Source: Spirogloea muscicola
Lineage: Eukaryota; Streptophyta; Zygnematophyceae; Spirogloeales; Spirogloeaceae
Length of the DNA: 24,084 nt
Direction: 5' to 3'
NCBI GenBank assembly: GCA_009602725.1
Contig: WELB01000267.1
Span: 142,991-167,074, forward strand
Part shown: positions 6,136 through 17,181 of the stretch, piece by piece
Numbering within the stretch: the stretch's first letter is position 1
Layout: every line of letters starts with the position of its first letter
The notes under the pieces: generated by a model
What the model was told of the DNA's origin: nothing
Databases searched by the model: none
The model's input: the letters and a program-made list of their open reading frames with translations, nothing else
Position numbers and translations under genes: made by a program

Positions 6136-9100
6136 ATGGCCGGCTACCCCGGCGTGCGCCCTCAATCCCGTGTCCTCCTCTTCCGCGCCGCTTGCTGCCG
6201 GTCCGCATTGCCTCGGAGCCCTCACCCGGCCCCGCCTGCTCGCCTGGCACGCAGGGCCCGCTGCTCAAGGAGGAGGCGTCCGAGGAGAAGGGCGAGCGCG
6301 CGCGCATGGTCCGCGCCCCACGCCCACCCCCCGCTCGCCCGCCGCTCCTCCGCCTTGCCTCCCTCCCGCGCTTCTCACACCCCCTGCCACTGCGCCGCTC
6401 CTGCAGTCCTCGTATGTCGGCGCCATGGCTATCGCCGACCTGGTCAAGACCACGCTGGGCCCCAAGGGCATGGTAACGCTCGCTTGCCTTGGCTCCACGT
6501 CCCGCTTGCCTCCGCCCTCGCCATCTCCGCAGGCGCTGCTCCCATCCGCTTCTCCTGCGCCGCGACGCCGGAAGGGTGGTTTGCTGCCACCCTTCCATGG
6601 CGCACTCACTGGGCCTGCGGTCCCTTCCGCTGCCGTCTGCGAGCAGGACAAGATTCTGCAGAGCACGGGGCGCGGGCAGAGCATCATGGTCACCAACGAT
6701 GGTGCCACCATCCTCAAGGCCCTCCACGTCGACAACCCCGCCGCCAAGGTCCTTGTCGGTGAGCCTCAGCCCTCAGCCAGCAACCTGTGGGATGACTGTC
6801 GAGTAGGGAGCAGGCTCCGCACACCGACCGGTTGGGGGCACGGTGCCCGGGTACAAGCAGGAGCTTGCTCACTTGCCTCCGCTCTCTGCAACTCGGCCGC
6901 CCCTCCTGCGGCTGCAGACATCTCCAAGGTTCAGGATGACGAAGTGGGCGACGGCACAACCTCGGTCGTCGTACTGGCAGGGGAGCTGCTGCGCGAGGCA
7001 GAAAAGCTCACTGCTCAGAAGATCCACCCAATGACGATCATTGCCGGTTGGTCACTTCAAAGCCTGGCCCCTCTCTCATTGGTGCTCTGCCTGGACCTGC
7101 TCCTCTCAGAGTGCCTCGTCTTGAGGAGCAACTGCGCAGATGCTGGAGTGAGCGGCCAGCCTTGAGCTCCTGTGTTGTGGGTTGTTACCAGGTTACCGGA
7201 TGGCGGCAAGTTGCGCACGTGAGGCCCTTGAGAAGGGCACTCAAAGTAACAGTGCGGATCCAGGTGTGCTTGTCTCTGCAGCAATGTCTGATGCAGGCAC
7301 AGCTCCCAAAGACTTCAAGGACTTGCTTGTGTGCAGCGCATCGCAAGAAGTTGCGCCTGACCTTGCTGCAGTCCTGTGTGATGACGGCCTTGACAGACAA
7401 ATTCCGGCAGGACCTGCTGAATATTGCAATGACCACGCTGAGCTCCAAGATATTGTCTCAGGACAAGGAGCACTTTGCCAAGCTTGCGGTGGACGCAGTC
7501 ATGCGCCTGAAGGCAAGTGCTCTTGTCAATAGCCCTGGCTGGTCCTGCTGCGACTGAATCAAAGGCCAGGTATTGAGTCCACTCGCCATTGTCGAAGCCA
7601 TGCAGGGTAGCGGGAATTTGGAGGCCATTCAGATCATCAAGAAGGCAGGTGGATCCCTCAAAGAGTCGTACTTAGATGAAGGGTGTGCAGCTTATCTCCC
7701 AACCAAACGTTCTTCAGCTAGTAGAGTCCATGATTGTCAAGCTGCCATAGGTTTTGTACGATAAATATTACAGGTCATGTCATCCATGCTCCAGCCTTGA
7801 GTGTTGAAGGTGCCTTCAAGTGGCCCCTTCTGTGATGGCCAACTTAGACATAGCAGAAAGGCGATTCTGCTGCTTGAATGAATTCAATTTTCACATCTTG
7901 TGCTTCTTGGCAGATTCATTCTTGACAAGAAGATCGGAGTTGGTCAGCCAAAGCGGATAGAGAATGCCAAGATACTGGTGGCCAACACTGCAATGGACAC
8001 AGATAAAATCAAGATCTATGGCTCTCGTGTGCGCGTGGACTCCATGTCAAAGGTATGTTGCCTATTGTGCTTGTTAATGCTGGGCAGGTTTTGTTGCAGC
8101 CTCACTACTCTCACCGGAGCACACCTTCTTGCAGCTTAGATGACCAGCATCTCTTCCTGCGGCAGGTGGCGGCCATTGAAGCAGCTGAGAAGGAGAAGAT
8201 GCGGGCCAAGGTGGAGAAGATAATCAATCACGGCATTAGTTGCTTTATCAATCGGCAGCTTATCTACAACTTCCCCGAGGAGATATTTGCCGACGCCGGC
8301 ATCATGGCAATTGAGCATGCTGACTTTGACGGGATTGAGAGGCTGGCTTTGGTCACCGGAGGCGAGATCACATCAACTTTTGACGACCCCGCTTCGGTGA
8401 AGTTGGGGCATTGTGACCTCATTGAGGAGGTCATGATTGGTGAGGACCGCGTCATTCGATTCTCGGGCGTTGAGCTTGGTGAGGCGTGCACCATCATCCT
8501 CCGCGGTGCCAGGTGCTTGACTCCAACTTGTGCAATGGTACCTGCTGCTTGCAGCTCTGTAGATACCTAGTATTGGGCAAGCATTGCAGAGCGAGCTTTG
8601 GCGGCTGGCGGTGCGGTTGGAGACTTTGTGACGCTGTAAGATGTTTTGGCCAATGAAAGTAGTCCAAATACTGCTTCCAAGCATCTCATACATGGCAGCT
8701 GTTGTGGTTCAATCTTGTTGCAGCTCACATGTCCTGGACGAAGCTGAGCGCTCCCTCCATGACGCACTCTGCGTGCTTTCTCAAACCATTGGGGATTCTC
8801 GAGTCATTTTTGGAGGAGGATGGCCTGAGATGATGATGTCTTGCCACGTTGATGAGCTGGCCAGGAGAACGGCTGGCAAGAAGTCACTTGCCATTGAGGC
8901 ATTTGGTGCAGCCCTAAGATCAATACCTACCACTATCGCTGACAATGCAGGCTTGGACAGTGCCGACCTGGTGTCGCAGCTGCGGGCTGCTCACAGCCAG
9001 GAGGGTTGCACGTCAGGCATTGACGTCATCACTGGCCAGGTAGGTAGCTCACAACAGTGCACAGCATCACGTGACCTCAAATCGTTGTTACCTACTGCAA

Positions 9101-9328
9101 TCTCTTCCTGCTGCTACAGCTTCTTCCATTGAGGTCTTGCCCTTGCTCACATTGAGGTGCATGCCCCTGTTGGCACTGCAGATGGGCGATATGGAACATC
9201 GGGGCATTTTTGAGTCATTTAAAGTGAAACAAGCTGTCTTGCTATCCGCCACAGAGGCTGCAGAGATGATCATCCGAGTTGATGAGATTATAAAGTGTGC
9301 CCCTCGCCGCCGAGAAGAGCACATGTGA
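6136..9328 (+). CDS. CCT2: T-complex protein 1 subunit beta (CCT2)
   Basis: Subunit beta of the cytosolic group II chaperonin CCT/TRiC, which folds actin, tubulin and other proteins with ATP. Twelve exons: 6136-6153, 6255-6308, 6407-6472, 6647-6758, 6918-7046, 7192-7263, 7397-7512, 7606-7682, 7914-8052, 8166-8512, 8724-9039, 9182-9328. All phases close, giving 530 aa, the usual length. Visible motifs: EEKGERARM (residues 16-24), LGPKGM (41-46), NDGATIL (63-69), GDGTTS (94-99, ATPase), the beta-specific [20 protein letters not shown], the conserved Asp in RSLHDAL (390), GGG (407-409) and a C-terminal [10 protein letters not shown] typical of plant CCT2. Exon 1 is an 18-nt exon coding MAGYPG; it was chosen because its GT donor and phase fit, but it is the least certain part. 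Intron 7 (7513-7605) starts with GC (AAG/GCAAGT). Confidence 0.95.
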
Positions 9329-9500
9329 CGCTCTTCCCCTGCTTCACATTGCCTTCCTTAGCTTCCACACTCAGCTACCTCCGGTTAATCTTAATAGTGG
9401 TCAGGTCCATGTGTCGCCGTGTAAGAGGCAATGCTTGCTCGTCGTGGCTAAGTCGTAATGAGGGCAGTCAGTATACCATGGGTACCCTGCAAGCTTGTTG

Positions 9501-11155
9501 TCAGCTTGGCGAAGGCTCTACTCGAAAGTCAGTCAGCCTTTGGCTGACCCATTCTTGAAAAGAAAGTGGCTTGATACCGAGTCTGGGAAGGTCAGACTGG
9601 ATGCTCTTCAGTCTGCCGGGGATGAAGTAGAGCTTGAGCCAATCAAAGAAGCCGCTCACTTGCCACCGAGCTCCAAGACCAGCCTCCATAGCCATCTGAG
9701 CGGGAGAAAGCCGTTCGAGGTGATTGACCCACCATCAGTAGCCTGAACTTGCGAGGTCACAAGTACATGACAAAGGAAAAGGGTGATATATTCTCAAGGG
9801 CAAGCATGCTCACCTTGTAGGCCGTGTCTATGCCCACATCCACGAATACTATTGTTCTGCCCAATGCTCGAGAAAATGTCTGTGCAATGCCCGGTGGGTT
9901 GAGGATATCTGGGCCAACAGCGTGGTATGCACGATTGTCATGCTCCCTGCTGGTGCTGGCCAGTATTAAGGCAGCGGCAGCACCAATGTCAGCGAGGGCC
10001 ACTGGTGCAGACAGGCCCTCTGCTCCAGCGCCATAAATCATGTCAGCCTGCAACCTGCCTCCATGATGAGTCATCCCGATCCAGGAAATGCCTGGCTACA
10101 GGGCACTAGTCTGTGGGCCTCAATATTTCTGCCTGACTTCAGGTATCCTACAAAGAGGAGAAGGCAACTGCTTACCTCAGCAATGGATACTTTCAAGCAC
10201 GCAGAGATAATCTATGACAAATCTTAAACCGTTCAACAAATCGCACCTCTCTGATGCTTGTCGTGTGGCGGAGACTATTCTCCATGAAGTCAGAGCACTC
10301 AAGCTGCGTCCATGTCAACCCCAGCGACTGTGCATGCCTCCGGCTAGACATCCACTGTCGGTGGAAGAGGAAGCGCTCCTCCTCCTGCAGACCTCCTCTA
10401 CAATGTCAAGGGCAACGTCGAGGTGCAGGATGAAGCGGCGATGCACAAGCATTTATGCTCCTGCTTCTGCGAGCATCTATGCATTGGCTGCTTCAGTGAA
10501 GTCCATTAAAAACACTGCCACCTGTATACCTGGAAAACACCTCCGATGAGAACCACGTGCTGGACTTCGTGGAAGCGAGCGCCATCGAGCAGCCGGTTGA
10601 CGGCCTCGTCACTTTGCTACTCCATCCCTGCCAGGCCCAACATCAGGTGCTGCTGGGGCCTCGGAGTACCAAGCACGCACGTGGATTCGAGCTCCTGGCC
10701 TCAGAGTAACAGCACTACAGCAGCCTGAGCCGGCGCTGGGACTTTGTTGAGAAGCCGACCGATTGGGCAGCTGCGGCGCGACGATGAGCGCCCTGGACAC
10801 GCCTCGGAAGGCCCGCTCGTGCGATGCTGGGTCAAAGGCGTCCACGTCAACCACAAGCTCCACACAGCTGCCGGCATGCGAAGAGGCCCAATGTCATGCG
10901 TCGTGGCACACACCAGCGGCGCACGAAGGCGACGGCGACGGCGACGGCGACCGGCGGGCCGGCGGGGTGCTGCAGGGACTGCACATACTCTGCGGTGGGG
11001 ACTGCGGTGACCTTGTCGGAGGAACGCACGCAGGCCCGCACGAGCGGCGGGGAGGGCAGGCGGGCGAGCGCGGCGATCGTGGCGGCGCCGACGCGGGAGC
11101 TGGCCGTCACGACGGCCACGGCGCGCGGAGGCTGGGGGGGCCCGGCGGCCGCCAT
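9501..11155 (-). CDS. NmrA-like NAD(P)-binding (atypical SDR) family protein
   Basis: Six exons on the minus strand: 11155-10914, 10867-10760, 10611-10530, 10384-10247, 10047-9814, 9695-9501 (TGA). They close in phase to about 332 aa. Order of blocks: beta1 RAVAVVTASSRVGAATIAAL, DAFDPASHERAFRGVSRALI (sensor of the second strand), HVVLIGG, WTQLECSDFMENSL (equivalent of the 'WTILRP..FMEN' segment), IYGAGAEGLSAPVALADIG and a C-terminal LSFQEWV, the usual NmrA/HSCARG ending. The nucleotide-binding loop reads A-S-S-R-V-G rather than the common G-A-T-G-x-x-G. The family includes redox-sensing and quinone-reductase-like proteins, so substrate and role are unknown. Intron 1 (46 bp) is unusually short and its donor is the least certain; exon 1 also carries a hexanucleotide repeat giving AVAVAVA. 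Tail-to-tail with CCT2 (172 bp apart). Confidence 0.8.
10929..10953. repeat. GGCGAC hexanucleotide microsatellite within a CDS
   Basis: About four copies of GGCGAC on the plus strand; on the minus strand they encode Val-Ala repeats near the end of exon 1 of the NmrA-like gene. It may vary in length between strains, since each unit keeps the frame. Confidence 0.6.
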
Positions 11156-11718
11156 GGCGCGCTCAGGCGGTCGCGGGAAGACGAGGCCTGCTACTTGCTG
11201 AAGGCCGGCAGCGCTGTGATGGTGGGCCGAGAGCGCGGGCCTGGACAAAGCAAACTGGCCTCCAGCGTTCGAGAGAGCCATTACGAATGGGCGCGGGCTG
11301 TGGGCAAATGCAGCCCGGAGAAAGGAGAAGGTCCAAAGGTCCAGAGCTGAGCAGCAGGTGATGTACATGAGTCGATGTGCCTGCCCTTGACCTTGGGCCA
11401 CCCAGGCCCTCCATCGCGTCTCTGACCTGACGCTGCTTAGCAGGGGTTGCTGAGTGATCCATAGCTGCTCTGTCTCTTTGTGTGCTTGTTTGTCTTTGCG
11501 CTTCCCCTGGCCCCCGTCTCGTCCTTTGTTGATCCTTTTCTTTGGCTCGCTTTTCCAGCCCCTATTCTCAATGGGCGAGCACTTTCTTCCATCGCTCAAC
11601 ACACACTCCATCCTCGTCTCCATCCTCGGAGCACAGACGAGCTTGCGCGCAGGGCCAGCCCCCCGCGCCTGGCCTGGCCGGGCACTCGGCACCCCCCCCC
11701 CCTCCTGCGCGCGTCCCG
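11156..11718. promoter_or_regulatory. Divergent promoter between NmrA-like and SixA-like genes
   Basis: 563 bp between two divergent start codons (11155 on minus, 11719 on plus). It holds one hairpin repeat (11520-11592, listed separately) and a C-run at 11692-11702. No TATA-like box or other motif could be recognised with confidence. Open frames crossing it are GC-rich shadows. Confidence 0.5.
11520..11592 (+). repeat. Hairpin repeat copy outside the LINE array
   Basis: Reads TTTGTTGATCC, TTTGGCTCGCTTTTCCAGCC, CCTATTCTCAATGGGCGAGC, ACTTTCTTCC. The tail is a perfect type-A match to those at 4647-4674 and 5993-6020. No LINE coding sequence is attached. It shows the repeat is dispersed into gene promoters more than 5 kb from the array. 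Confidence 0.75.
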
Positions 11719-13477
11719 ATGCCCACCATGCCCCTGCCCGCCGGCCTCGCGCCGCCACGGCCGCAGCCCCCCTGCCAGCCGCTCCTCCGCCGCGCCGCCA
11801 CCCGCCTGCACCGCGGCCGCCCCCGCATCCCGCTGCCGGCCTGCTGCGCGGCGCCCGCCAGCACTCCGCGCAGGCTCATCCTGCTGCGCCATGCCAAGAG
11901 CTCCTGGGCCGACTCCTCCCTCCACGGTTCGCGCCGCCCCCTGCTGCTCCCCGCTATGCCGGATGGTGCCCTGTTGCCCGCCCACCTCTGACCCCACCTC
12001 AGTCGCTGTTGCGGCTCCTCTGTTGTGGGCCGCCAGATCACGAGAGGCCGCTGAGCAAGCGCGGCCGCGAGGGCTCTGCCAGCGTCGCCCACAAGCTCTC
12101 CCAGATGGACTGGCTCCCAGACGTGATCCTCTGCAGGCAAGGCAGCTGCTCAGCTTGCTGCTTGGGCGGCCTGGGGGCCTCCGCTCTGCTCCGGCAGCCC
12201 TCCTGCTTGCATCCCTCCCCCGCTTTGCCCGGTCTGTGTACCAAACCGACGGTCCTTGCCTGTGCCACAGCGACTCGACGCGCACGCGAGAAACTCTGGA
12301 GCTGATGAGCCAAGCGGAGCCGCGGCTGCGGCAGGTGGTAGCTGGTGGCGGAGAAATAACTCTGTGCTGCATGCTCAGCTCTCAGGCTTCGCCACAGCAC
12401 ATCTGCCCTTTCCGCTCAGCATGTACTCAGCCACAAAATGTCCTGTCTCGTTGTCAGGCTTGCTTGTCAGAGTCCCCGACTTGCTGCAGCCAGAGGAGCG
12501 TCACTGGCCAGGGGTGCAAGGCTCTGTAGCATCTGACAATTGCAGGGAGAGCTGTCAAGGTGTGGCAGGCTGATGTCAGGTTCCTGGGAAGTTACTACAC
12601 CGTGGCAGCCATGGATGGGCAGACGGCCATGCACCTGCAAGAGACGGTGTTGCAGTACTCCCCAGACTCCACATCATGCGTCATGTGAGATTGGCCCCCT
12701 GTTGGGGACACACTTGTTCCTACTCCCTACCTGTCAATGTCAAGCAACTTTCTCCTTTGTTGCAGTCCTCCCATAGAACCTGTCCCCCTGGGTCTGGCCG
12801 TACTTGCTCCTATCCTTCACCCACATACTTTGCAACAACCTTCTTGCAAGTCCTTCCGTGTCCACCTGTTGCTCTCCATTCTGTGCACGTTGACCTTGAA
12901 GCCTTGCCCTTCCTCCAAAAAGACACTGTACTCAATGACGACGGGCTTCTGACGACATCTGTTATTTGCTATGAATGACGTACTCACTTGAGGTTCTGCT
13001 TGGACTGAGATGCTCATGCCAGGATAAGCTGAGTAGCAAGTCTGTCAAGTCAAGTAGCCAAATCCACCAGTTGGCCTTTTGGGCAGTGCTTGTGTTTCCG
13101 AGGTCAAGGGTCAAGCGCCAGGGAGCACGGTTGATAATTTGAGGATTAATTTTGAGTGATCAACAGGTGTATGGGACACAACAGAGGGTGGGAAGAGGCT
13201 GCCAGCGAGCTCTCGGATCGCAGGGTGGAATTGAAGACTGCCAATGCTGCCCTCTTGGAGGCTACAGCAGAGTCTTGGATGCAGGTACGAGCTTAGTCTG
13301 CTCAACCTTGTACCCATCCTTGCAACAGCCTCAGACGTTTACCTTGACAGGGTGTGCACAAAGCTATGCTTGTATGCAGCACCTGTTTACATTGCCTATC
13401 TTTACGTTCAGGCCTTCAAGAAGGGTGGTTGGAGATTACACGCTATTGTAATACCAGAAGCTGCTCAGCCATCATGA
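11719..13477 (+). CDS. SixA-like histidine phosphatase (phosphoglycerate-mutase fold), plastid-type N-terminus
   Basis: Six exons: 11719-11926, 12037-12136, 12271-12344, 12546-12684, 13167-13284, 13412-13477 (TGA), closing to about 234 aa. The first about 50 residues are rich in Pro, Ala, Arg and Ser without acids, as in plastid transit peptides (inference). Then comes the catalytic LILLRHAKSSW (R57, H58), DHERPLSKRGR, SDSTRTRETLELM (R107, R109), MDGQTAMHLQ and the second catalytic His in MCMGHNRGWEEAAS (H178), ending GGWRLHAIVIPEA. This order matches the plant SixA-like phosphoglycerate mutase family proteins; the substrate in plants is not established. Intron 2 begins with GC (CAG/GCAAGG; 12137-12270). 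Intron 4 is 482 bp with nothing recognised inside. The exon 3/4 join (donor at 12345) is the least certain. A second in-frame ATG lies three codons downstream. Confidence 0.88.
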
Positions 13478-14157
13478 AAGGCTTGGCTAATGACATCCAT
13501 CCTCCATCTCCAGTCACCTACTTGTGTCCACCAGATTTCTAGGCTGGACTCACTCAGTCACCTGGGCTGTTGTACTCCAGACGTGGATTGTATCTCACAT
13601 CATAAGATACGAATAAGTGTGAAGACTTGTTGAGGACTTGTTGCACTTGCAGACTCATCCAGTCCACAGCTGAGCTGCTTGGATGTACTTGACAAACCAC
13701 ATAATTTGCAAGGCTGCACGCCTCATTCGAAGCTCATGACAGTCAGCAGCACCCGTTGCAATACATAATAGTCACAGGGAAATGCCTTGTGAGACCTGGA
13801 CTTCACAAGTGCAACACTCGAACAATAAGCAAGATACAAACACCTCGTTGTACTCCTGTGAATTGCACTCGGCCTCAAAAAGTTCGTTGCAACGAGGCGG
13901 GTATAAGAAACAGTATACATGGAGCTCACGTCTAGATGATTCTGCAAGACTGCTTTGGGCAGATTTCCAGCCGCACAGCACAGATTTCCCATCTAGCTTT
14001 CTGCTCCGATCAGCAGCTTGTGTGCAGCCGGGTCTGAGTTGACCCATGTAAAGAGGAAATGGCGAATGCATTGCAGCACATAAGCTGGCCTCAAGCTACC
14101 CCCTTCCAGGAGCTTGTTCACAGACCTACACACAGAGTGGTAAATGAAGGCCTTCCA
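13478..14157. other. Convergent intergenic region, nothing recognised
   Basis: 680 bp between the stop codons of the SixA-like gene (+) and the prolyl 4-hydroxylase (-). It must contain both 3' UTRs. Small open frames here (for example 13782-14042) show no recognisable protein family, and no RNA gene or repeat was seen. Confidence 0.5.
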
Positions 14158-16637
14158 CTATCGTATTCCAGCTTCATAGCGATCACGGATCCACTTGGTG
14201 GCCACCCACTTTTCGCCCTTTACCACAGGGCAGCTGCCATGTAAGGACGCCTGAGATCACAATATGGCAGCTTTGATCAGCACCACAAACCTACACAACT
14301 ACTAAGAAGTGAGAGGGTGCCAGGAATTTGATTGATTTCAAGAGGCTTCTCAGCAGGACCTGTTTCAGGAGGCCAGGAAGCCAGCCTTGATCGTTGGCTT
14401 TCGGTGCTCGAAAGTCCAGAGAGAGATACATTTACGAGATTCTTTGTGGGCATAGACTGTAGCGGGCAAGCTGTGCATCACAGCAGAGTTGCAAGCCGCT
14501 CCCCTCCTGATCTACGGTCTGTGTTAACAGATGATTTGATCGTAGAGACAGACTAAGAGAACACTTTACATCTCTTGCCTCTTAGCGTTAGCTGGCAGAA
14601 ACCCAAGAAAGAAAAGACGCATTGACCTTGCATACAAGATCGTCAGGAGGAGAACGCTCACAGGGTCGATGGTGCCATTGTGCATGAGCGACCAGAATAA
14701 CAGTGCATCTCCTTGTCGTGGCTTCACCTTCAAGCCAATGCAGGCCCTAAAGTCGTATGTTCCATCCATGTTGTCGTAGTTCTGCTCAAGACGAGTGAAA
14801 ATGGTGTCAAAGTGATCATATCGCCCCCGCCTGGGCCATTGTGTCAAAAGAATTACTCACAAGCAAGCTCCAGCTTGAATATTGTCCTGCTGCTAACCTC
14901 ATACGGGAAGATGGTCTCTCCTCCTTCCTCCACATCCGTGAGGTAGAGTAGAAAAGATGCGATCTGCACCTCACAAGTTGCTCATGATCAGAGCAGACTG
15001 TAGCACTTGAAAAAATCGCTTGTGAAGAGAAGCGCTTTCGTTCTTCTGAGCAGCAGGAACAACCCCAAGTTGCTCCCTCAATTGCATGATTCAGCAACAC
15101 CTGGTATGAAAGGCCAATGTGCTCGACTGCAAGCACAAGGCCATGTCCAATGCCAATCAAACTAGTAGAACGAGCCCAGTACCTAACCAGTATTTGCCTG
15201 CTACAGCCCCATGAACACCTTGACTTCTGTGGCTCCATTGTGGCCATTCGGATGGTGTCCATGAGTGCTGAGGATTGCAAGTGTTTACCCTTTGACTTGA
15301 CTGGGGCCCATACTGGGAGGGGTCGAAGCTGTCGTAATGAGAGTTGTACTTCTGACCAATCTCGTACCGCAGGATGTTGAAGGCCTGTTTCAGAGGGCTC
15401 TTGAGGTGCTGTTCAGCTGTTGCTTAGGTGCAGTTGCGGGCAAGGCCGCGCTAGTCCAGCGAGCTGTGCAATCTGATGGTGCAAGGGCGCCTGCTAAAGA
15501 GGGGTGAGTTCCCAGTGGCACATGCTAGTAGGTCAACTGCTGCTGCTAACGCTTCTCTCACTCACAACACCCACCTCTCCGTGCTCTACGGGCGTCATGG
15601 TGGCTGTGGCCATCTTCCTCTCCACCCAGGCCAATGCTCCATCAGGATTGCCTCTAGCGCTGAGGAAAGTGCCAGAGCTGTGCAACATGGTGCAGGTCTG
15701 GCTTCCATAAGTGTGCAGCCCGCGAGCGTCATGCGGGGGCCACAACGTCTGGCGCGAGTGCCCAGCATGCACTTGAGTGTGGCTGACAGGGCGTAGAGGC
15801 AAAATGCACCTGGTGCGGATGTCCTTGGTGTTTTCGGCGCTCTCCCCCTCACGCAGGGCCAGGCCGGAGGGGGTTAGGCGGGCCCTCGCCAGGGCGACGA
15901 TCTCCTCACATCGCGCCTTGTCGGCGAAGCCCGGGAAGAGGTAGGCGCGTGGGTGCCAGCTCAGTTGCTGGCTTGCCGCCATGGAAGAGGGTTGTCAGGC
16001 TTCAGCCGTGCACCCACAGGTTCGTATACGTGCAATACGTTTAATCTGACTTGGCTTTGCCGACGCTCGCGATGCCCCCTCGGACGCGAGGCCCCATATG
16101 GCCTGTGAGCCGAGTCGCGACACTCCCTGGTGCTCGACATGGCAGCAGCCGTGAGGAGAGGCCGGGGAGAGCCGGCAGGACGAAGTGGGACGACTCGCGC
16201 TCGGCGAGGACGGGGCTCGGGCATGCAGCCGCACCTGGTAGGGGATGACGGAGACGTGGGAGTTGCCGGTCTTGCCGGGCTTGTGCAGCTCGTACGACCG
16301 GAGCTCGCGGAGCTGCCGGGCGCTGCTGAACTCGCCGCTCTTGATGCCCTGGGCGACGTCGTCGACGGCGCCGGCGTCGCCGCTGCCGCCGCTCGGCGCC
16401 CTCAAGTCGGGGACGGCCTGCAGCAGCGGCAGGGGCGGTGAGGGAGGGCGCAGAGCGTGGCCTGCGCTGCGCAGTGGGGGAGTGAGCGGCGAGGCGGCGT
16501 GCCTTGAGGGGCTTGCCGCCGTAGAGGTAGCCGAAGAGGAAGAAGAGGAGGCAGAGGCCGAGCGCCAGCGGCGGAGGCAGGCGCGACGAGAGCGACCACC
16601 CGCGGGCGCGGCCGTCGGACCGCGACTTGGAGCCCAT
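14158..16637 (-). CDS. Membrane-anchored prolyl 4-hydroxylase (2OG-Fe(II) dioxygenase)
   Basis: Hydroxylates peptidyl proline in the ER/Golgi, in plants on extensin and arabinogalactan proteins. Eight exons: 16637-16503, 16417-16235, 15967-15810, 15677-15575, 15384-15289, 14963-14898, 14781-14662, 14250-14158 (TAG), closing to 317 aa, a normal plant P4H length. A basic N-terminus is followed by a transmembrane segment (about 21-40, PPPLALGLCLLFFLFGYLYG), giving type II topology. The core has QLSWHPRAYLFPGF, GESAENTKDIRTSSGTF, FNILRYEIGQKYNSHYD with iron ligands H209 and D211, EEGGETIFPYE, ACIGLKVKPRQGDALLFWS, and SLHGSCPVVKGEKW with third ligand H291 and 2-oxoglutarate-binding K301 (His+10 spacing). 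All catalytic residues are present. Intron 1 (16418-16502) has no GT at a usable place and starts with GC (AAG/GCACGC). Undetermined base n at 16643 lies just upstream of the ATG. Confidence 0.93.
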
Positions 16638-17181
16638 GGCGGNGGGCCAGCCGGGCGGAGGGCACGCCGGCGCCGGCCCGGCGGAGCGCGGGACGAGGCC
16701 TGGCCTTCTTTCGTTCGATTCTTTCATATCAGCAGCCGCTTTCTTCTTTCTTTCCGAACGGAAGGCGCCGCTGCTGGGCGCGGAGGCCGAGGACCAAGGA
16801 GACGGCCCCGTCGTCCCACGCGATGGCCCCCCCCCGCCGCTCCGTTGCATGCCATGTGAACCGGCGACTGTTCCAGCAGAGGAAGCGGGCCCCATGTCAC
16901 CCCAGCCCGACGGCTTCCGCTCCTCATGCACCTGCGCCTGGCTTCTTTCCGAACGGAAGGCGCCGCTGCTGGGCGCGGAGGCCGAGGACCACGGAGACGG
17001 CCCCGTCGTCCCACGCGATGGCCCCCCCCCCGCCGCTCCGTTGCATGCCATGTGAACCGGCGACTGTTCCAGCAGAGGAAGCGGGCCCCATGTCACCCCA
17101 GCCCGACGGCTTCCGCTCCTCATGCACCTGCGCCTGGCTTTCCCAGCCGCCGCCGGCTGGCCGGCCCCCCGCTCCGCCCCC
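16638..17181. promoter_or_regulatory. Divergent promoter between P4H and PTAC5, with tandem duplication
   Basis: 544 bp between divergent start codons (16637 minus, 17182 plus). It begins with pyrimidine-rich sequence (CTTTCGTTCGATTCTTTCAT and TTTCTTCTTTCTTTCC) and then holds two copies of a 195-bp unit, listed separately. Long open frames on both strands here come from GC-rich sequence doubled by the duplication and match no family I know. Confidence 0.55.
16751..17141. repeat. 195-bp tandem duplication
   Basis: Copy 1 spans 16751-16945 and copy 2 spans 16946-17141. Each starts TTTCCGAACGGAAGGCGCCG, which contains the inverted pair TTCCG-AA-CGGAA, and ends CACCTGCGCCTGGCTTCTT or nearly so. 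By eye the copies differ by one substitution (CCAAGG versus CCACGG), one extra C in the poly-C run (9 versus 10) and the last few bases. Such identity implies a recent duplication or an assembly artefact. Confidence 0.9.

Noticed and set aside
5879-6727. 282-codon minus-strand frame over the CCT2 promoter and first exons
   Set aside because: Gly/Arg-rich antisense of CCT2 exons and introns; no family resemblance.
10165-10200. Possible 36-nt micro-exon (IISACLKVSIAE) in the NmrA-like gene
   Set aside because: It is in phase with good splice signals, but skipping it gives a better match to the family spacing (SIRE directly before ADMIYGAG). Left out pending transcript data.
12685-13166. Possible snoRNA in the 482-bp intron of the SixA-like gene, and in CCT2 introns
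   Set aside because: Only scattered TGATG-like and CTGA-like words; no paired C/D boxes with closing stem were found.
17127-17150. CTGGCTTTCCCAGCC in the PTAC5 promoter as another hairpin repeat
   Set aside because: Only the short palindrome matches; neither the TTGTCCATTC body nor either tail is present.
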